Source of the DNA: Paraburkholderia ferrariae NBRC 106233 | GTDB lineage: Bacteria > Pseudomonadota > Gammaproteobacteria > Burkholderiales > Burkholderiaceae | Assembly (NCBI RefSeq): GCF_000685035.1 | Contig: NZ_BAYB01000046.1 | Location: 1 to 52,206 of the forward strand | DNA: 52,206 nucleotides | Reading direction: 5' to 3' | In this document: one piece after another, positions 1 through 8,074 of the stretch | Layout: every line of letters begins with the position of its first letter | How positions within the stretch are numbered: the first letter of the stretch is position 1 | The notes under the pieces: generated by a model | What the model was told of the DNA's origin: nothing | Database searches by the model: none | What the model saw: only the letters and a program-made list of their open reading frames with translations | Translations under genes and position numbers: made by a program

Positions 1-108
1 GGACCGTTTTTGTCAACTGGGTGGTGTCGGCATTGCCGGGGGAACAAAACAACATGCCGCTTCATTCGCCACCAGTTAGGCGGAGACCATCCTTTCCCGG
101 AAAACATT

Positions 109-660
109 ATGAAAATCGGTTATGCACGCGTTTCAACTCACGAACAAAGCCTTGCACTGCAACTCGACGCGTTGCGCGCGGCGGGGTGCAACGAGTTCTT
201 CACTGACCACGGGGTATCAGGCACTGAGTTCTGCCGGCGTGGCCTGGATGCTGCGCTGGCTGCAGCAGAGAAAGGGGATACGCTTGTCGTGTGGCGACTG
301 GACAGGCTCGGAAGGTCGCTGAGCAAACTGGTGGATCTGATTGGCCGCCTTGAAAGGCGGGGCATCGAATTCGTCTCGTTGAACGAATCCATCAATACGA
401 GTTCGTCCGGTGGCGTCCTTATCTTCCACATGATGGCCGCGCTTGCAGAGTTTGAACGGAACCTGATCAGTGAGCGAACCCGCGCAGGCCTGGCGGCGGC
501 GCGTGCCAGGGGAAGCAAGCTGGGTCGACGCCGGACGCTTTCGCCGGCGCAGCGGTCGCAGGCACTTGAACTGCTTCGTTACCAGTCGGCCGCCGAGGTA
601 GCAGACCAGTTCAAGGTTCATCCCCGAACGATGCTGCGGCTGAAAGCGGCAGGAGCGTAA
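109..660 (+). CDS. Serine recombinase (resolvase/invertase family)
   Basis: This is a small site-specific recombinase of the Tn3-resolvase/DNA-invertase type, which cuts and rejoins DNA through a serine nucleophile. The N-terminal motif YARVSTHEQ places the catalytic Ser at residue 9. WRLDRLGRS (about residues 63-71) and the FERNLISERT helix (about 123-132) follow the family pattern, and the C-terminal 40 residues form a helix-turn-helix (SAAEVADQFKVHPRTML). The length, 183 aa, is normal. The frame is open further upstream to position 10, but the family start is the ATG at 109. It has no visible transposase partner. With the gene fragments downstream it suggests an old mobile-element or plasmid-derived segment. 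I could not identify res or invertase sites in the 108 bases upstream. Whether it resolves, inverts or is a relic cannot be told from this window. Confidence 0.9.
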   Translation: MKIGYARVSTHEQSLALQLDALRAAGCNEFFTDHGVSGTEFCRRGLDAALAAAEKGDTLVVWRLDRLGRSLSKLVDLIGRLERRGIEFVSLNESINTSSSGGVLIFHMMAALAEFERNLISERTRAGLAAARARGSKLGRRRTLSPAQRSQALELLRYQSAAEVADQFKVHPRTMLRLKAAGA

Positions 661-1044
661 GGCCCCGGGGCGTCCTTATTGGCAGTCAGGTCCAGTTTGA
701 CTGCGCGGGGAAATGCGTCCGGTGTTGCGCGATTGCGACACCGGGAGAGGAACGGCGGACTTCGGCTCTAACGCTTCTGGCAACACCGACGATGCAGAGA
801 TCGGGTAAAGTGAATTTACGTCCTTCGAGGACTATCGCCAGCTATCGAGACACTTCCGTAACGTATTGATTTTCAAGTAAATACGTCGCGGCACCTATCG
901 GTGGCTATCGCCGGCCAGCAAAAAAAGTTGGCGGTAGAGCTGACGGTAAAAATCGAGGCCGGATTAAGACATTCTCGTTCACTATTCAGACTTTTACCGT
1001 CTTTGACGGTAAAAGTCTTCTCGGGAAAGCTTGTTTTACGCGGC
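661..1044. other. Gene-free stretch between recombinase and hydrolase
   Basis: I see no convincing gene here. The stretch holds a 7-bp hairpin with a 12-base loop (719-725 with 738-744, arms CCGGTGT and ACACCGG) and a perfect 14-bp dyad (988-1018, listed separately). A partial copy of the dyad arm, TGACGGTAAAA, also occurs at 941-951. Base composition is less GC-rich than the right half of the window. Confidence 0.6.
988..1018. repeat. Perfect 14-bp inverted repeat, terminator-like
   Basis: The arms AGACTTTTACCGTC (988-1001) and GACGGTAAAAGTCT (1005-1018) are perfect reverse complements around a TTT loop. The dyad lies just past the stop codon of the minus-strand hydrolase, where a transcription terminator is expected, but no long T-run follows on either strand. 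It may be a terminator or a protein-binding dyad. Confidence 0.6.
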
Positions 1045-1746
1045 TTACCGACTGCTCGCCGTCGCGGCATCCTCGATGACTTGCGCCACTTCCCGCGGAT
1101 GAGAAAGCATGACGACGTGGCTCGAAGGCACGGTGGTTGTCGTTGCCTTGATCTGGCGGGCCATGCTGGCTTCGTGCTCCGGCGCGATCATATGGTCGTT
1201 CGCCGCCACGATGTACCACGAAGGCTTGTTATGCCATGCCGCCTGGGTCGGCCGCGCCCCGAAGATGGAGGCTGCCGTCTGGGGTTGAACCGCGGCGAGA
1301 AGGGCTTTTTCTTCCGTGCTTAAATCCTGCGCCAGTCCGCTTTCGATGCCTTCCATCGACAGGCGCAGAAAGCCGTCGGCCAGCGGTTCGAGGTGATCCA
1401 GTCCCGGAGGCTTCGGGAAGCCTTGGGCGATCTCTCCGATCGACTGTCCCGCGTCGGGCGCAAAAGCCGCGGCATAGACGAGCCCGACGACTTTCGGGTC
1501 ATTGCCTGCTTCCGTGATGACAACACCGCCGTAAGAATGGCCGACGAGGATAACCGGGCCATTCTGTATAGCGATAGCCCGCCGGGTTGCGGCAACGTCG
1601 TCTTCGAAGGAGGTGAGCGGGTTGCCAACGGAAGTCACCTGATAGCCCTTGGCTTGCAGCAGCGGGATGACTTTGGACCAGCTCGATCCATCGGCAAAAG
1701 CGCCGTGGATCAGGACGATGTTCTTTACCGGGACGGTTTGTGCCAT
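1045..1746 (-). CDS. Alpha/beta hydrolase
   Basis: This is a cytoplasmic alpha/beta-hydrolase-fold protein of 233 aa, with no signal peptide. The N-terminal NIVLIHGAFADGSSW is the oxyanion-hole region, and GHSYGG (about residues 68-73) is the nucleophile elbow with the catalytic Ser. A late acid and His are expected near NDHMIAPEH and SSHVVMLSHP. The pattern matches the salicylate esterase/EstC-like group of small hydrolases common in Burkholderiales, but the substrate cannot be inferred. The ATG start is supported by GGAGAG just upstream. A 14-bp dyad lies after its stop. An AraC-type regulator sits immediately upstream on the same strand and could control it, which is inference from position only. 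Confidence 0.85.
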   Translation of the reverse strand: MAQTVPVKNIVLIHGAFADGSSWSKVIPLLQAKGYQVTSVGNPLTSFEDDVAATRRAIAIQNGPVILVGHSYGGVVITEAGNDPKVVGLVYAAAFAPDAGQSIGEIAQGFPKPPGLDHLEPLADGFLRLSMEGIESGLAQDLSTEEKALLAAVQPQTAASIFGARPTQAAWHNKPSWYIVAANDHMIAPEHEASMARQIKATTTTVPSSHVVMLSHPREVAQVIEDAATASSR

Positions 1747-1903
1747 GAGTGTTTCTCTCCGGGGAAGCAGCAGAAAAGGACGAGTCTTGAGCCGCGGAAA
1801 CCCGCGGTAATTAAGCGAGATTCGACATGGCGGCTGCGTCGATTTTGCTGGAATTATCCGGAATCGCCGTTACCTCAAATTGCGGCGATTTGACGTTCCT
1901 TGC
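1747..1903. promoter_or_regulatory. Spacer upstream of the hydrolase with an 8-bp dyad
   Basis: The spacer between the AraC gene and the hydrolase contains AATCGCCG (1862-1869) and CGGCGATT (1883-1890), a perfect 8-bp inverted repeat with a 13-base gap. It may end the AraC transcript or act as an operator in front of the hydrolase. No clear -35/-10 pair was picked out. Confidence 0.35.
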
Positions 1904-2788
1904 TTATTCTCGACAGTTTTTCCGGAACATCAGCGGCGCGGTTCCCACCGCCCGGCGGAACGCGCGTGAGAAGTGGCTTAAATCGTCGAAGCCGACACGG
2001 ATACCGACTTCGGTAACGCTCAGGTTGCCGTTCTTGAGCAGCAGCCTCGCTCGCTTCATTCGGCAATCAAGAAGATACTGCCCGGGCGTCACGCCCAGGC
2101 TACCTTTGAATGCGCGAAGAAAGTGAAAGGGACTCAGTCCGGCGGCGTCAGCCAGATCGGACAATACGATGGGCTGACCGAGTCGTTCGTCAATGTAGGA
2201 CTGGATAGCACGAATCTGCCGTGGCGCAAGCCGGGGACCGGCCTTTGATGATATCGCGGTAGCCCCCGCATGTTGACTCAGCGCCAGAACGATTGCCGTA
2301 GCGATATATTCCAGGGCGACGTTGCCCGGTGCGCTGGGTTGATGACTTTCGTGTCCCAACGCGCGCATCAGATGCTCGATTTTCGGTGGACATGCCGCCA
2401 GAGACTGAACGATCGGAACGGAATGTTTGCCGCCTGCGGACAGCACCAGAGTGTCAAGCTGGACTTGATCAAATGCCAGCGCCACTCCCTCCACCGCGCT
2501 TTCAAAACGGACGGCATGCCGGCTTCCCTGGGGCATGACCCAGAGAGAACCGGGACGCATCCATCTCAGCCCGGAGAACTCGGGGCTTTTAATTTCCGCT
2601 CGCGCAGCCGGACCGGTATAGAGAAAGAGATTGTGTTGTAGAAGCTCGCGTTCAGGGAAGTCCGTCGCTTCAATCGCGTGGTATTCCACATGCCATCCCC
2701 GTATAGCCAGATCGGGATGCCGTCTTGCGATATGCGGGACGATCGGAACGATCCGCGCGCCCTGTCGAACCGAAATGGAGTGGTTCAT
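1904..2788 (-). CDS. AraC-family transcriptional regulator
   Basis: This is a 294-aa DNA-binding regulator. The last 100 residues are a typical AraC/XylS double helix-turn-helix: YIDERLGQPIVLSDLADAAG...FHFLRAFKGSLGVTPGQYLL, then a second HTH ending in GFDDLSHFSRAFRRAVG. The N-terminal 180 residues are a cupin-like sensing domain with no motif that identifies a ligand. It lies between the hydrolase and an SDR gene, all on the minus strand, so it may regulate one or both. The ATG start has only a weak ribosome site. A role in stress or aromatic-compound response would be a guess. Confidence 0.88.
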   Translation of the reverse strand: MNHSISVRQGARIVPIVPHIARRHPDLAIRGWHVEYHAIEATDFPERELLQHNLFLYTGPAARAEIKSPEFSGLRWMRPGSLWVMPQGSRHAVRFESAVEGVALAFDQVQLDTLVLSAGGKHSVPIVQSLAACPPKIEHLMRALGHESHQPSAPGNVALEYIATAIVLALSQHAGATAISSKAGPRLAPRQIRAIQSYIDERLGQPIVLSDLADAAGLSPFHFLRAFKGSLGVTPGQYLLDCRMKRARLLLKNGNLSVTEVGIRVGFDDLSHFSRAFRRAVGTAPLMFRKNCRE

Positions 2789-2838
2789 GCTTTTCCGTCT
2801 CGTCTATGGGGCGCGGAGCCGGCCGGGTCCCGCGAAAG

Positions 2839-3642
2839 TCAGATCCGGTTGTCCCACGCCGCGAGCTGTTGGACCTTCAGCATCTCTTCGACCGCCGTGG
2901 GCACGACGTTGCGGAACTTCCCCGCGTCGGCGGGCACGATCTCGATCATGCGATCGATCATTTCCTGGGCGTCGAGGTGCCCGAGCGGCGAAGCCAACGC
3001 CTCGTCGAACTGCGCACGCAGGTCGGCGCGCCGCGTGATGTTTTTTGCGTCGTCGAGCCACCGGAATGCCGTGTCGGCCATGGTTTCGTTAAAGCCCGTG
3101 TAAAAGGCGCCGGGGTTGATGGTCTGAACCTTGATGCCGTACCCGGACAATTCCTGCTGCAGCGCTTCGGCAATCGATTCCAGCGCATGCTTGGTCGACG
3201 CGTATACGCCCCAGTTCGCGGGGGAAAACAGCCCGCTCATCGACGACGTGAAAACGATCTTCGCCGGCTTCTTCTGCGCGATCCACTTTTTGACAAAGCT
3301 TTGTGTGAGGGTGAGCGGCAGGAAAACGTTGACCTCGTAGTTGTGGCGAACCAGGTCGAGCGGGATCTCGAAGACCGGGCCGCCTTCGCCCATGCCGGCA
3401 TTGTTCCAGAGGACGTCGATATCCCAGCTCCCGGCAAAAGCCATATCGTGCGAATCGAACAGATCGAGTTTCTCGACCCGCAGGTTGGCGAGTCCGAGCG
3501 CCCTGGCTTTTTCGCGCAGCGGCGTGACCTGGGGCGAGCATTGCACGGTGGCAATGACGTTGTGACCGTTGCGCGCGAGACCGATTGCGGCCGCTTCGCC
3601 GAACCCGGAGCCGGCACCCGTGATGAGGATAGTCTTGGACAT
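2839..3642 (-). CDS. SDR family NAD(P)-dependent oxidoreductase
   Basis: This is a classical short-chain dehydrogenase of 267 aa. It has the cofactor motif TGAGSGFG near the N-terminus, NNAG in the middle, and the catalytic Ser (TSSMSG) and YASTK. Substrate unknown. The frame is open upstream to 3804, but I chose the ATG at 3642 because it begins MSKTILITGAG directly at the Rossmann fold and has AGGAAC upstream. It is the first gene of a minus-strand run with the AraC regulator and hydrolase downstream. Another hydrolase fragment lies just upstream on the same strand, so the run was probably longer before deletion. Confidence 0.88.
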   Translation of the reverse strand: MSKTILITGAGSGFGEAAAIGLARNGHNVIATVQCSPQVTPLREKARALGLANLRVEKLDLFDSHDMAFAGSWDIDVLWNNAGMGEGGPVFEIPLDLVRHNYEVNVFLPLTLTQSFVKKWIAQKKPAKIVFTSSMSGLFSPANWGVYASTKHALESIAEALQQELSGYGIKVQTINPGAFYTGFNETMADTAFRWLDDAKNITRRADLRAQFDEALASPLGHLDAQEMIDRMIEIVPADAGKFRNVVPTAVEEMLKVQQLAAWDNRI

Positions 3643-3760
3643 TGCGGATCGTTCCTGAATATAGGGATGGGATAACGACAAACAACAACTGCCCGATTGC
3701 CGAAACGCCTGCGACGCCGGCGAAACAGGCATGATGCAAAGAGCGGCGTGTGCCGCCGCC

Positions 3761-4051
3761 TTACCTGCCGTTAAGCGTTGCCGCTTCCGGCGCCAGCGAT
3801 GCAAGAAATTGATCCAGCAACTCCGCTATGTCGCGTGGGGATTCAAGTGGCGACAAATGCCCGGTGCCGCGGAGCACGCGCATGACCGCATGAGGAATGC
3901 GGGCGAGCACCTCGGCCTCCAGCGTCGATACGCTGTCGACCCGATCCAGTTCGCCCGCAATCACAAGGGTCGGCACGGTAATCGCGCTCACTGCCGCCGA
4001 AATATCTTCCTGACCAACGGTTCTTTCAGCGATACAGACCGTGCCGCCCAC
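3761..4051 (-). pseudogene. Alpha/beta hydrolase, C-terminal fragment
   Basis: Only about the last 80-95 residues of an alpha/beta hydrolase remain. SAITVPTLVIAGELDRVD is the strand carrying the catalytic acid, and RVLRGTGHLSPLESP carries the catalytic His. The nucleophile elbow and oxyanion region are absent. The first dozen residues do not look like hydrolase, so the break lies at roughly 4020-4050. Beyond it the DNA reads as the tail of a TetR-type regulator on the opposite strand, so two unrelated genes are joined by a deletion. The product would not be catalytic. Confidence 0.75.
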
Positions 4052-4288
4052 GCCACCAAGAACGCGTCGATCGGACGTCTGCTCCGCGAGGCGGCCGCGC
4101 GATTCGGCGAACTTCCGGCGTTGCCTCTGTCTCCGGATGTTGCGGCGCTTGCTGTTGAAATCGGTTTTGCCTGCCTGAAGCTTGGCTACTTACAGGAAGG
4201 CCGCATCGATACCGTGATTCGGAACGAAGCTTTGCGGGCGGTCATGGCCTATCTCGATCAATGGCGGGACAACCACGAGTCCGCCTAG
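4052..4288 (+). pseudogene. TetR-like regulator, C-terminal fragment
   Basis: About 79 codons remain, ending at the stop at 4288. They resemble the ligand-domain C-terminus of a TetR-type repressor: GRLLREAAARFGELP, FACLKLGYLQEGRID, then ALRAVMAYLDQW. The N-terminal HTH is missing. Upstream in the same frame the DNA is the antisense of the truncated hydrolase, so the frame there is not meaningful. This is the other half of the deletion junction near 4050. The family call rests on overall pattern and is moderate. Confidence 0.5.
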
Positions 4289-4912
4289 CTATTGGACGTG
4301 GACGAACTGTTAGCTGCTGTGGGAACAATCACGCCGTGCGAGGCGGAGACTGGAAAATATTTTCCGAGCGTCAGTCAGCCCATGGATGGACAGTGCGCTG
4401 AGCGGTGTGCACGCATCCTGATGCTGGAATTTCGGCAGGCGGCTGACAGGTGCTTCAGAAAGCTGCGAAACCGAACGTAGCAGTTGCGTAGAGCACGACA
4501 GTCGCAATCGACAGAAGCGCGATATGAGGTACCGGTCGGCGTATGAATGCTGCGGTCTTTTTCGCCGCAACGTCGACTTCCGCCGCGGCCGTATCCATTG
4601 ACGCGACAAACCGTCGTTGCATTTGTTCCAGTGCTGTAACGTGTGCAGCCACGCTTCGCATGAGCGCACCGTCGTTGCCGGTCAACTGCTGGGCGACGTT
4701 TCACACGATTCCCGTTTGCGCATTTTTCGACGAGCTTACCGACCTGGGCGGAAGAGAGTCGGTGAGCAGTGCATGGTATCTGGCTGCTGTTTCGCGCTCG
4801 CGGGCAAGCGCAACTTTCCGGAAGTGCACTCGCTCAGATAGTTTAGGCAATATCGGTCATCCGGGCCTTTCAATGCATTCCGGATTTGCGGTGCAACTTC
4901 CCCGGAGTAGTA
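4289..4912. other. Degenerate stretch without a complete gene
   Basis: This 620-base stretch lies between two gene fragments. A 62-codon plus frame (4292-4480) and several minus frames are open, but only the minus frame at 4455-4685 looks like protein (listed separately). I see no rRNA, tRNA, repeat or terminator. It most likely holds the remains of several genes joined by deletions. Confidence 0.5.
4455..4685 (-). CDS. Small membrane-anchored ORF, probably a gene remnant
   Basis: I do not recognise this 76-aa frame. It starts with an alanine-rich amphipathic helical stretch (SVAAHVTALEQMQRRFVASM) and ends with a plausible membrane segment (IALLSIATVVLYATATFGF) followed by a stop. The only start in reach is TTG at 4685. 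The frame continues a few codons upstream (NVAQQL) before an in-frame stop, so the N-terminus may be lost. A helical domain with a C-terminal membrane anchor occurs in plasmid mobilisation accessory proteins, among others, but no family motif supports that here. Confidence 0.3.
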   Translation of the reverse strand: MTGNDGALMRSVAAHVTALEQMQRRFVASMDTAAAEVDVAAKKTAAFIRRPVPHIALLSIATVVLYATATFGFAAF

Positions 4913-5464
4913 ACCGATGCCATTGCTTCACTTGAGGCCCTGGGCGCAAAGGCCTGTCACGGGACAATCGAGGATCTGGAAATCCTGGGCCGGGCGGCTG
5001 CGGCTGCAGATGGCGTTATTCACACCGCCTTCACGGGCTTTCGCAAGCTGTTCGGTGGGCGCCCGACTCACATCGTCAAGCGATTCGCGACGGCGGCTGT
5101 CGAAGGGGAGCAACGTGCCATCGAGACGTTCGGCGGTGCACTCGGTGCAAGAAAGGGCGCGCTGGCCGTCGCCTTTCCGGCAATGGCCATGACGCCGGGG
5201 AAAGCAGCGCAGGAAACCGATGTCGCCGATCCCGACGCGGCAGGCGGCTCCAGGGTGCCATCCGAAAAGGCGGCATTGGATCTCGTCCGATCCGGCGTTC
5301 GCGCGCTGGTCGTCCGGTTGCCGCCGTCGGTACACGACGGGACCAGGTTCGGGCTCGTCACGCGGCTGCTCGAAATCGCGCGGAAAAAGCAGATGTCCGC
5401 CTATCCGGTGGAGGGGCTAAACCGATGGGCCGCTGTGCATCGGCTCGACGCATCGCGGCTGTTT
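4913..5464 (+). pseudogene. NAD-dependent epimerase/SDR, truncated at both ends
   Basis: About 184 codons match the middle of an extended/atypical SDR (NmrA or NAD-dependent epimerase type): ASLEALGAKACHGTIEDL, DGVIHTAF, then a core ending VRLPPSVHDGTRFGLVTRLL and NRWAAVHRLDASRLF. The N-terminal glycine-rich cofactor motif (about 35 residues) is gone, replaced by unrelated sequence before 4913. After SRLF at 5464 the frame runs on into DNA antisense to the LysR gene, so the C-terminal third is also lost. It is non-functional as it stands. It is the third or fourth broken gene in a 1.7-kb stretch. Confidence 0.75.
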
Positions 5465-5522
5465 AAATCAACAACAACTCGTCTACGGGTTCGACGGGCC
5501 TTGTTCAATGCACGAGCGACTC

Positions 5523-6461
5523 TCAGGCCGCGTCAGGGTGCGGCGCGTTACCGCTGTCGTGGGCAGCGTTCATCCAGGGGGGGTGGGGCGAAAATTCCGC
5601 CTTCAGAAATGCAACAAGTGCTTGAACGGGTTCCAGTTTGGTTTTGGAGTCCGGTAGCAACAGCCGAATCCAGAAATTCGGAATCCGATATTCATCGAGC
5701 ACTGTCTGCAGCAGCCCCCCCTCGATCGCTTCCGCGACGATGTATGAGGAGAGCCGCGTGATCCCCATGCCCCGCATTACTGCGCGCAGCAACTGTTGGC
5801 CATCATTCGAGGTCAGCCGCGGTTCGACGTCGACGAGCATCGGCCCGGCCGGGCCCTCGAACGACCATGAACGTCCACTCGGCTCAAAGTTCAGCAGATC
5901 GTGTGCATGAAGGTCGAGCGGCGTGATCGGTCGGCCGCGAGATTCAAGGTACGCAGGTGTCGCGACTACGAGACGGCGAGACTCGCAAAGCCCGATCTCG
6001 GTCACTCCGCTGTAGGAGCCGGGTGCGAGGCCGATGGCAACGTCGAAGCCCTCCATTGCGGGGTTGACGGGCCTGTCGAGCACGACCAGTTCGAGCGTGA
6101 TACCAGGGTTGAGTTCGAGAAAACGATTCAGCATATCGCCGAGATAAAGCGCGGTCAGCGTCGTCGGTGCCTTGATTTTGAGGTGGCCATGGACACGCAG
6201 CGGGCGTTTGTGTACCGCTTCCAGCACGTCTTCCATCTCGCGAACCGCACGCTGAATTGCCTGCCAGTGCCGCCGCCCTGCGTCCGTCAGCGTAATGCTG
6301 CGCGTGGTACGGCTGAAGAGCGCGAGGCGCGTATGGTCCTCCAACTGATCCACACGCTTCTTGATGACCGAGGTGGCGACACTGGCGCGCCGCGCCGCCT
6401 CCGAGAAACTGCCTGACTCGGCCACCAGAAGAAAAGCCCGCAAACACAAGAGTGCGTCCAT
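5523..6461 (-). CDS. LysR-family transcriptional regulator, divergent from dioxygenase operon
   Basis: This is a 312-aa LysR-type regulator. The winged HTH occupies residues 1-60 (FLLVAESGSFSEAARRASVATSVIKKRVDQLE), followed by a periplasmic-binding-protein-like effector domain (about 90-295). The ATG has AAGGTG upstream. It is transcribed away from the Rieske dioxygenase genes across a 170-base AT-rich spacer with three dyads. That is the classic layout of a LysR activator of aromatic catabolism responding to the substrate or an intermediate. The effector is unknown. The usual PSSVS-type recognition helix is replaced by TSVIK, which is within family variation. Confidence 0.92.
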   Translation of the reverse strand: MDALLCLRAFLLVAESGSFSEAARRASVATSVIKKRVDQLEDHTRLALFSRTTRSITLTDAGRRHWQAIQRAVREMEDVLEAVHKRPLRVHGHLKIKAPTTLTALYLGDMLNRFLELNPGITLELVVLDRPVNPAMEGFDVAIGLAPGSYSGVTEIGLCESRRLVVATPAYLESRGRPITPLDLHAHDLLNFEPSGRSWSFEGPAGPMLVDVEPRLTSNDGQQLLRAVMRGMGITRLSSYIVAEAIEGGLLQTVLDEYRIPNFWIRLLLPDSKTKLEPVQALVAFLKAEFSPHPPWMNAAHDSGNAPHPDAA

Positions 6462-6631
6462 TAATCACCTTACTCGATTTGAGAAAGATCTTCGCGAAAA
6501 TCAGTGTATTGTATTTCATCTATTTCGATCGTTAAATACCCCTATTACGCCATTTCCGCTGAACCAGGCGAAATGGAAGACGAATGGGTGCGCCCGTTCG
6601 TATTTAAAATATTACGAAAAATCAAGGAGAT
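6462..6631. promoter_or_regulatory. Divergent LysR/dioxygenase promoter region with three dyads
   Basis: This AT-rich intergenic region separates the LysR gene from the dioxygenase operon. Three inverted repeats are visible: GTATTT/AAATAC (6511-6516, 6534-6539), CCATTTC/GAAATGG (6550-6556, 6570-6576) and TTCGTA/TACGAA (6597-6602, 6613-6618). LysR proteins bind dyads of the T-N11-A kind, and the spacings here fit two or more such sites. The third dyad ends six bases before the ribosome site AAGGAGA (6624-6630) and would lie at or after the transcription start. The assignment as LysR sites is inference. Confidence 0.55.
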
Positions 6632-8074
6632 ATGATGACGCCCACAAACGACGCGTCCGCAGGCGACTACCGGTCAGCCGACTTCCCCTATGATCTCGAC
6701 GCACTGGTCGACGACCGGGTTGCGGAAGGAATCTTTCGCGTTAGTCGCAAGGTATTTACCGATCGGGACATTTTCGAGGCTGAAGTCCTTCACATATTCG
6801 AGAGTACCTGGCTGTTCATCGGCCTCGAAAGCCAGATCCCGAAACCGCACGACTTCACCACCCTCGTGATGGGCCGACAGCCGGTGATCCTCATGCGCGA
6901 TGCGAATGGCAAGCTCGGCGCTTTTTATAACACCTGCAAGCATCGCGGCGCGGTGGTTTGCCCGTATCGCAGTGGCAACCAGCGCGTGCACGTGTGCCGC
7001 TATCACGGCTGGACCTATGGCAGCGACGGTCGCAATTCAGGCGTAGCACAGTCGAAGGACGGACAGTATCCCGCTGCATTTGCCAAAGAAGACCACGGAC
7101 TTACGCCAATCGCGAAGCTCGAAAGCTATCGCGGTTTCATCTTTGGAAGCCTGTCGGCCGATGTTCCGTCTCTACAGGAACATCTCGGCGAAGCCAAGGC
7201 CATTCTCGATCTCGTTGTTGACCAGAGCCCGCAAGGCGTCGAATACGTACCAGGCGGTGTGACCTATACCTTTGACGCGAACTGGAAACTGCAGTTTGAG
7301 AATGGTCTCGACTATTACCATTTCGCGACGACTCACGCATCTTATATGGATGTGACGCAGCATAGACTGAAGACCGGAGCGGTCGACCAGCCGAGGACAT
7401 ACGAAGACGCGGCTACCGAGGAGGCCGCGGGCAGCTACGGCTTCGAAAGAGGCCACGCACTGATGTACGCAATTCGCAAACAGGGCCGCGTTCATGTCCG
7501 ACCGCTGGCCAACGATCCGGGCGCTTTGGAAGAGATCCGCGCGCGCGTAGGCGAGACGAAGGCGAAGTGGATGCTTCGGCAACGCAACCTGACGATCTAT
7601 CCGAATCTGCAAATCGTCGACATCAGTTCCCAGCAGCTTCGAACCTGGCGGCCACTCGCACCTGACAGGACGGAGATGGTGTCCCATTGTCTGGCGCCTG
7701 TCGGAGAGGGCGAAGCGGCTCGCGAGATGCGCATCCGCAACTATGAGGACTTCTTCAATCCAACGGGTCTCGGGTCATCGGACGACAACCTGATGTACGA
7801 GTACGTGCAGGCCGGATATGAAGCGAGTGAAGCCGGCCATACGCAAGGCTACGTGCGTGGCCTGGGGGAGCCCGTCGCGCAGGCCGATCCGTTCGCGCGT
7901 GAACTGGGGATATCGCCGGAAAGCTGGGCATACGGACCGGTAACCTTTGGTGACGAAACCTGCATGCAGGGTGGCTATCGCGAATGGCGCCGTCTGATTG
8001 CGCGCGGACTTGAACGTCAGCGGGCGAACAACAAAGTCATCCCGGTCGCCAGCCAACCGTGTGAGAAGCCCTGA
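6632..8074 (+). CDS. Aromatic ring-hydroxylating dioxygenase, alpha subunit
   Basis: This is the catalytic Rieske oxygenase subunit (480 aa), which adds O2 to an aromatic ring to give a cis-dihydrodiol. The Rieske [2Fe-2S] ligands are C102-K-H104 and C122-R-Y-H125. The mononuclear iron site is H230 and H235 (DYYHFATTH) with an acidic ligand at D384/D385. D227 is the conserved bridge to the Rieske centre. Spacing and phrases such as ESQIP, ESYRGFIFGSL and QRNLTIYPN fit the benzoate/anthranilate dioxygenase large-subunit group. The active-site stretch FENGLDYYHFATTHASY differs from the usual ENGADGYHV...HWNY, so the substrate is probably neither classic one. The stop overlaps the beta-subunit start (TGATG). 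It is the first gene of the operon, with a good ribosome site. Confidence 0.93.
   Translation: MMTPTNDASAGDYRSADFPYDLDALVDDRVAEGIFRVSRKVFTDRDIFEAEVLHIFESTWLFIGLESQIPKPHDFTTLVMGRQPVILMRDANGKLGAFYNTCKHRGAVVCPYRSGNQRVHVCRYHGWTYGSDGRNSGVAQSKDGQYPAAFAKEDHGLTPIAKLESYRGFIFGSLSADVPSLQEHLGEAKAILDLVVDQSPQGVEYVPGGVTYTFDANWKLQFENGLDYYHFATTHASYMDVTQHRLKTGAVDQPRTYEDAATEEAAGSYGFERGHALMYAIRKQGRVHVRPLANDPGALEEIRARVGETKAKWMLRQRNLTIYPNLQIVDISSQQLRTWRPLAPDRTEMVSHCLAPVGEGEAAREMRIRNYEDFFNPTGLGSSDDNLMYEYVQAGYEASEAGHTQGYVRGLGEPVAQADPFARELGISPESWAYGPVTFGDETCMQGGYREWRRLIARGLERQRANNKVIPVASQPCEKP

Noticed and set aside
3731..4288. 185-codon plus frame as a single gene
   Set aside because: Its first half is antisense to the hydrolase fragment; only the last 79 codons look like protein, so it is a junction artefact.
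4886..5761. 291-codon epimerase gene read as intact
   Set aside because: The N-terminal cofactor motif is missing, and the last 100 codons are antisense to the LysR gene.
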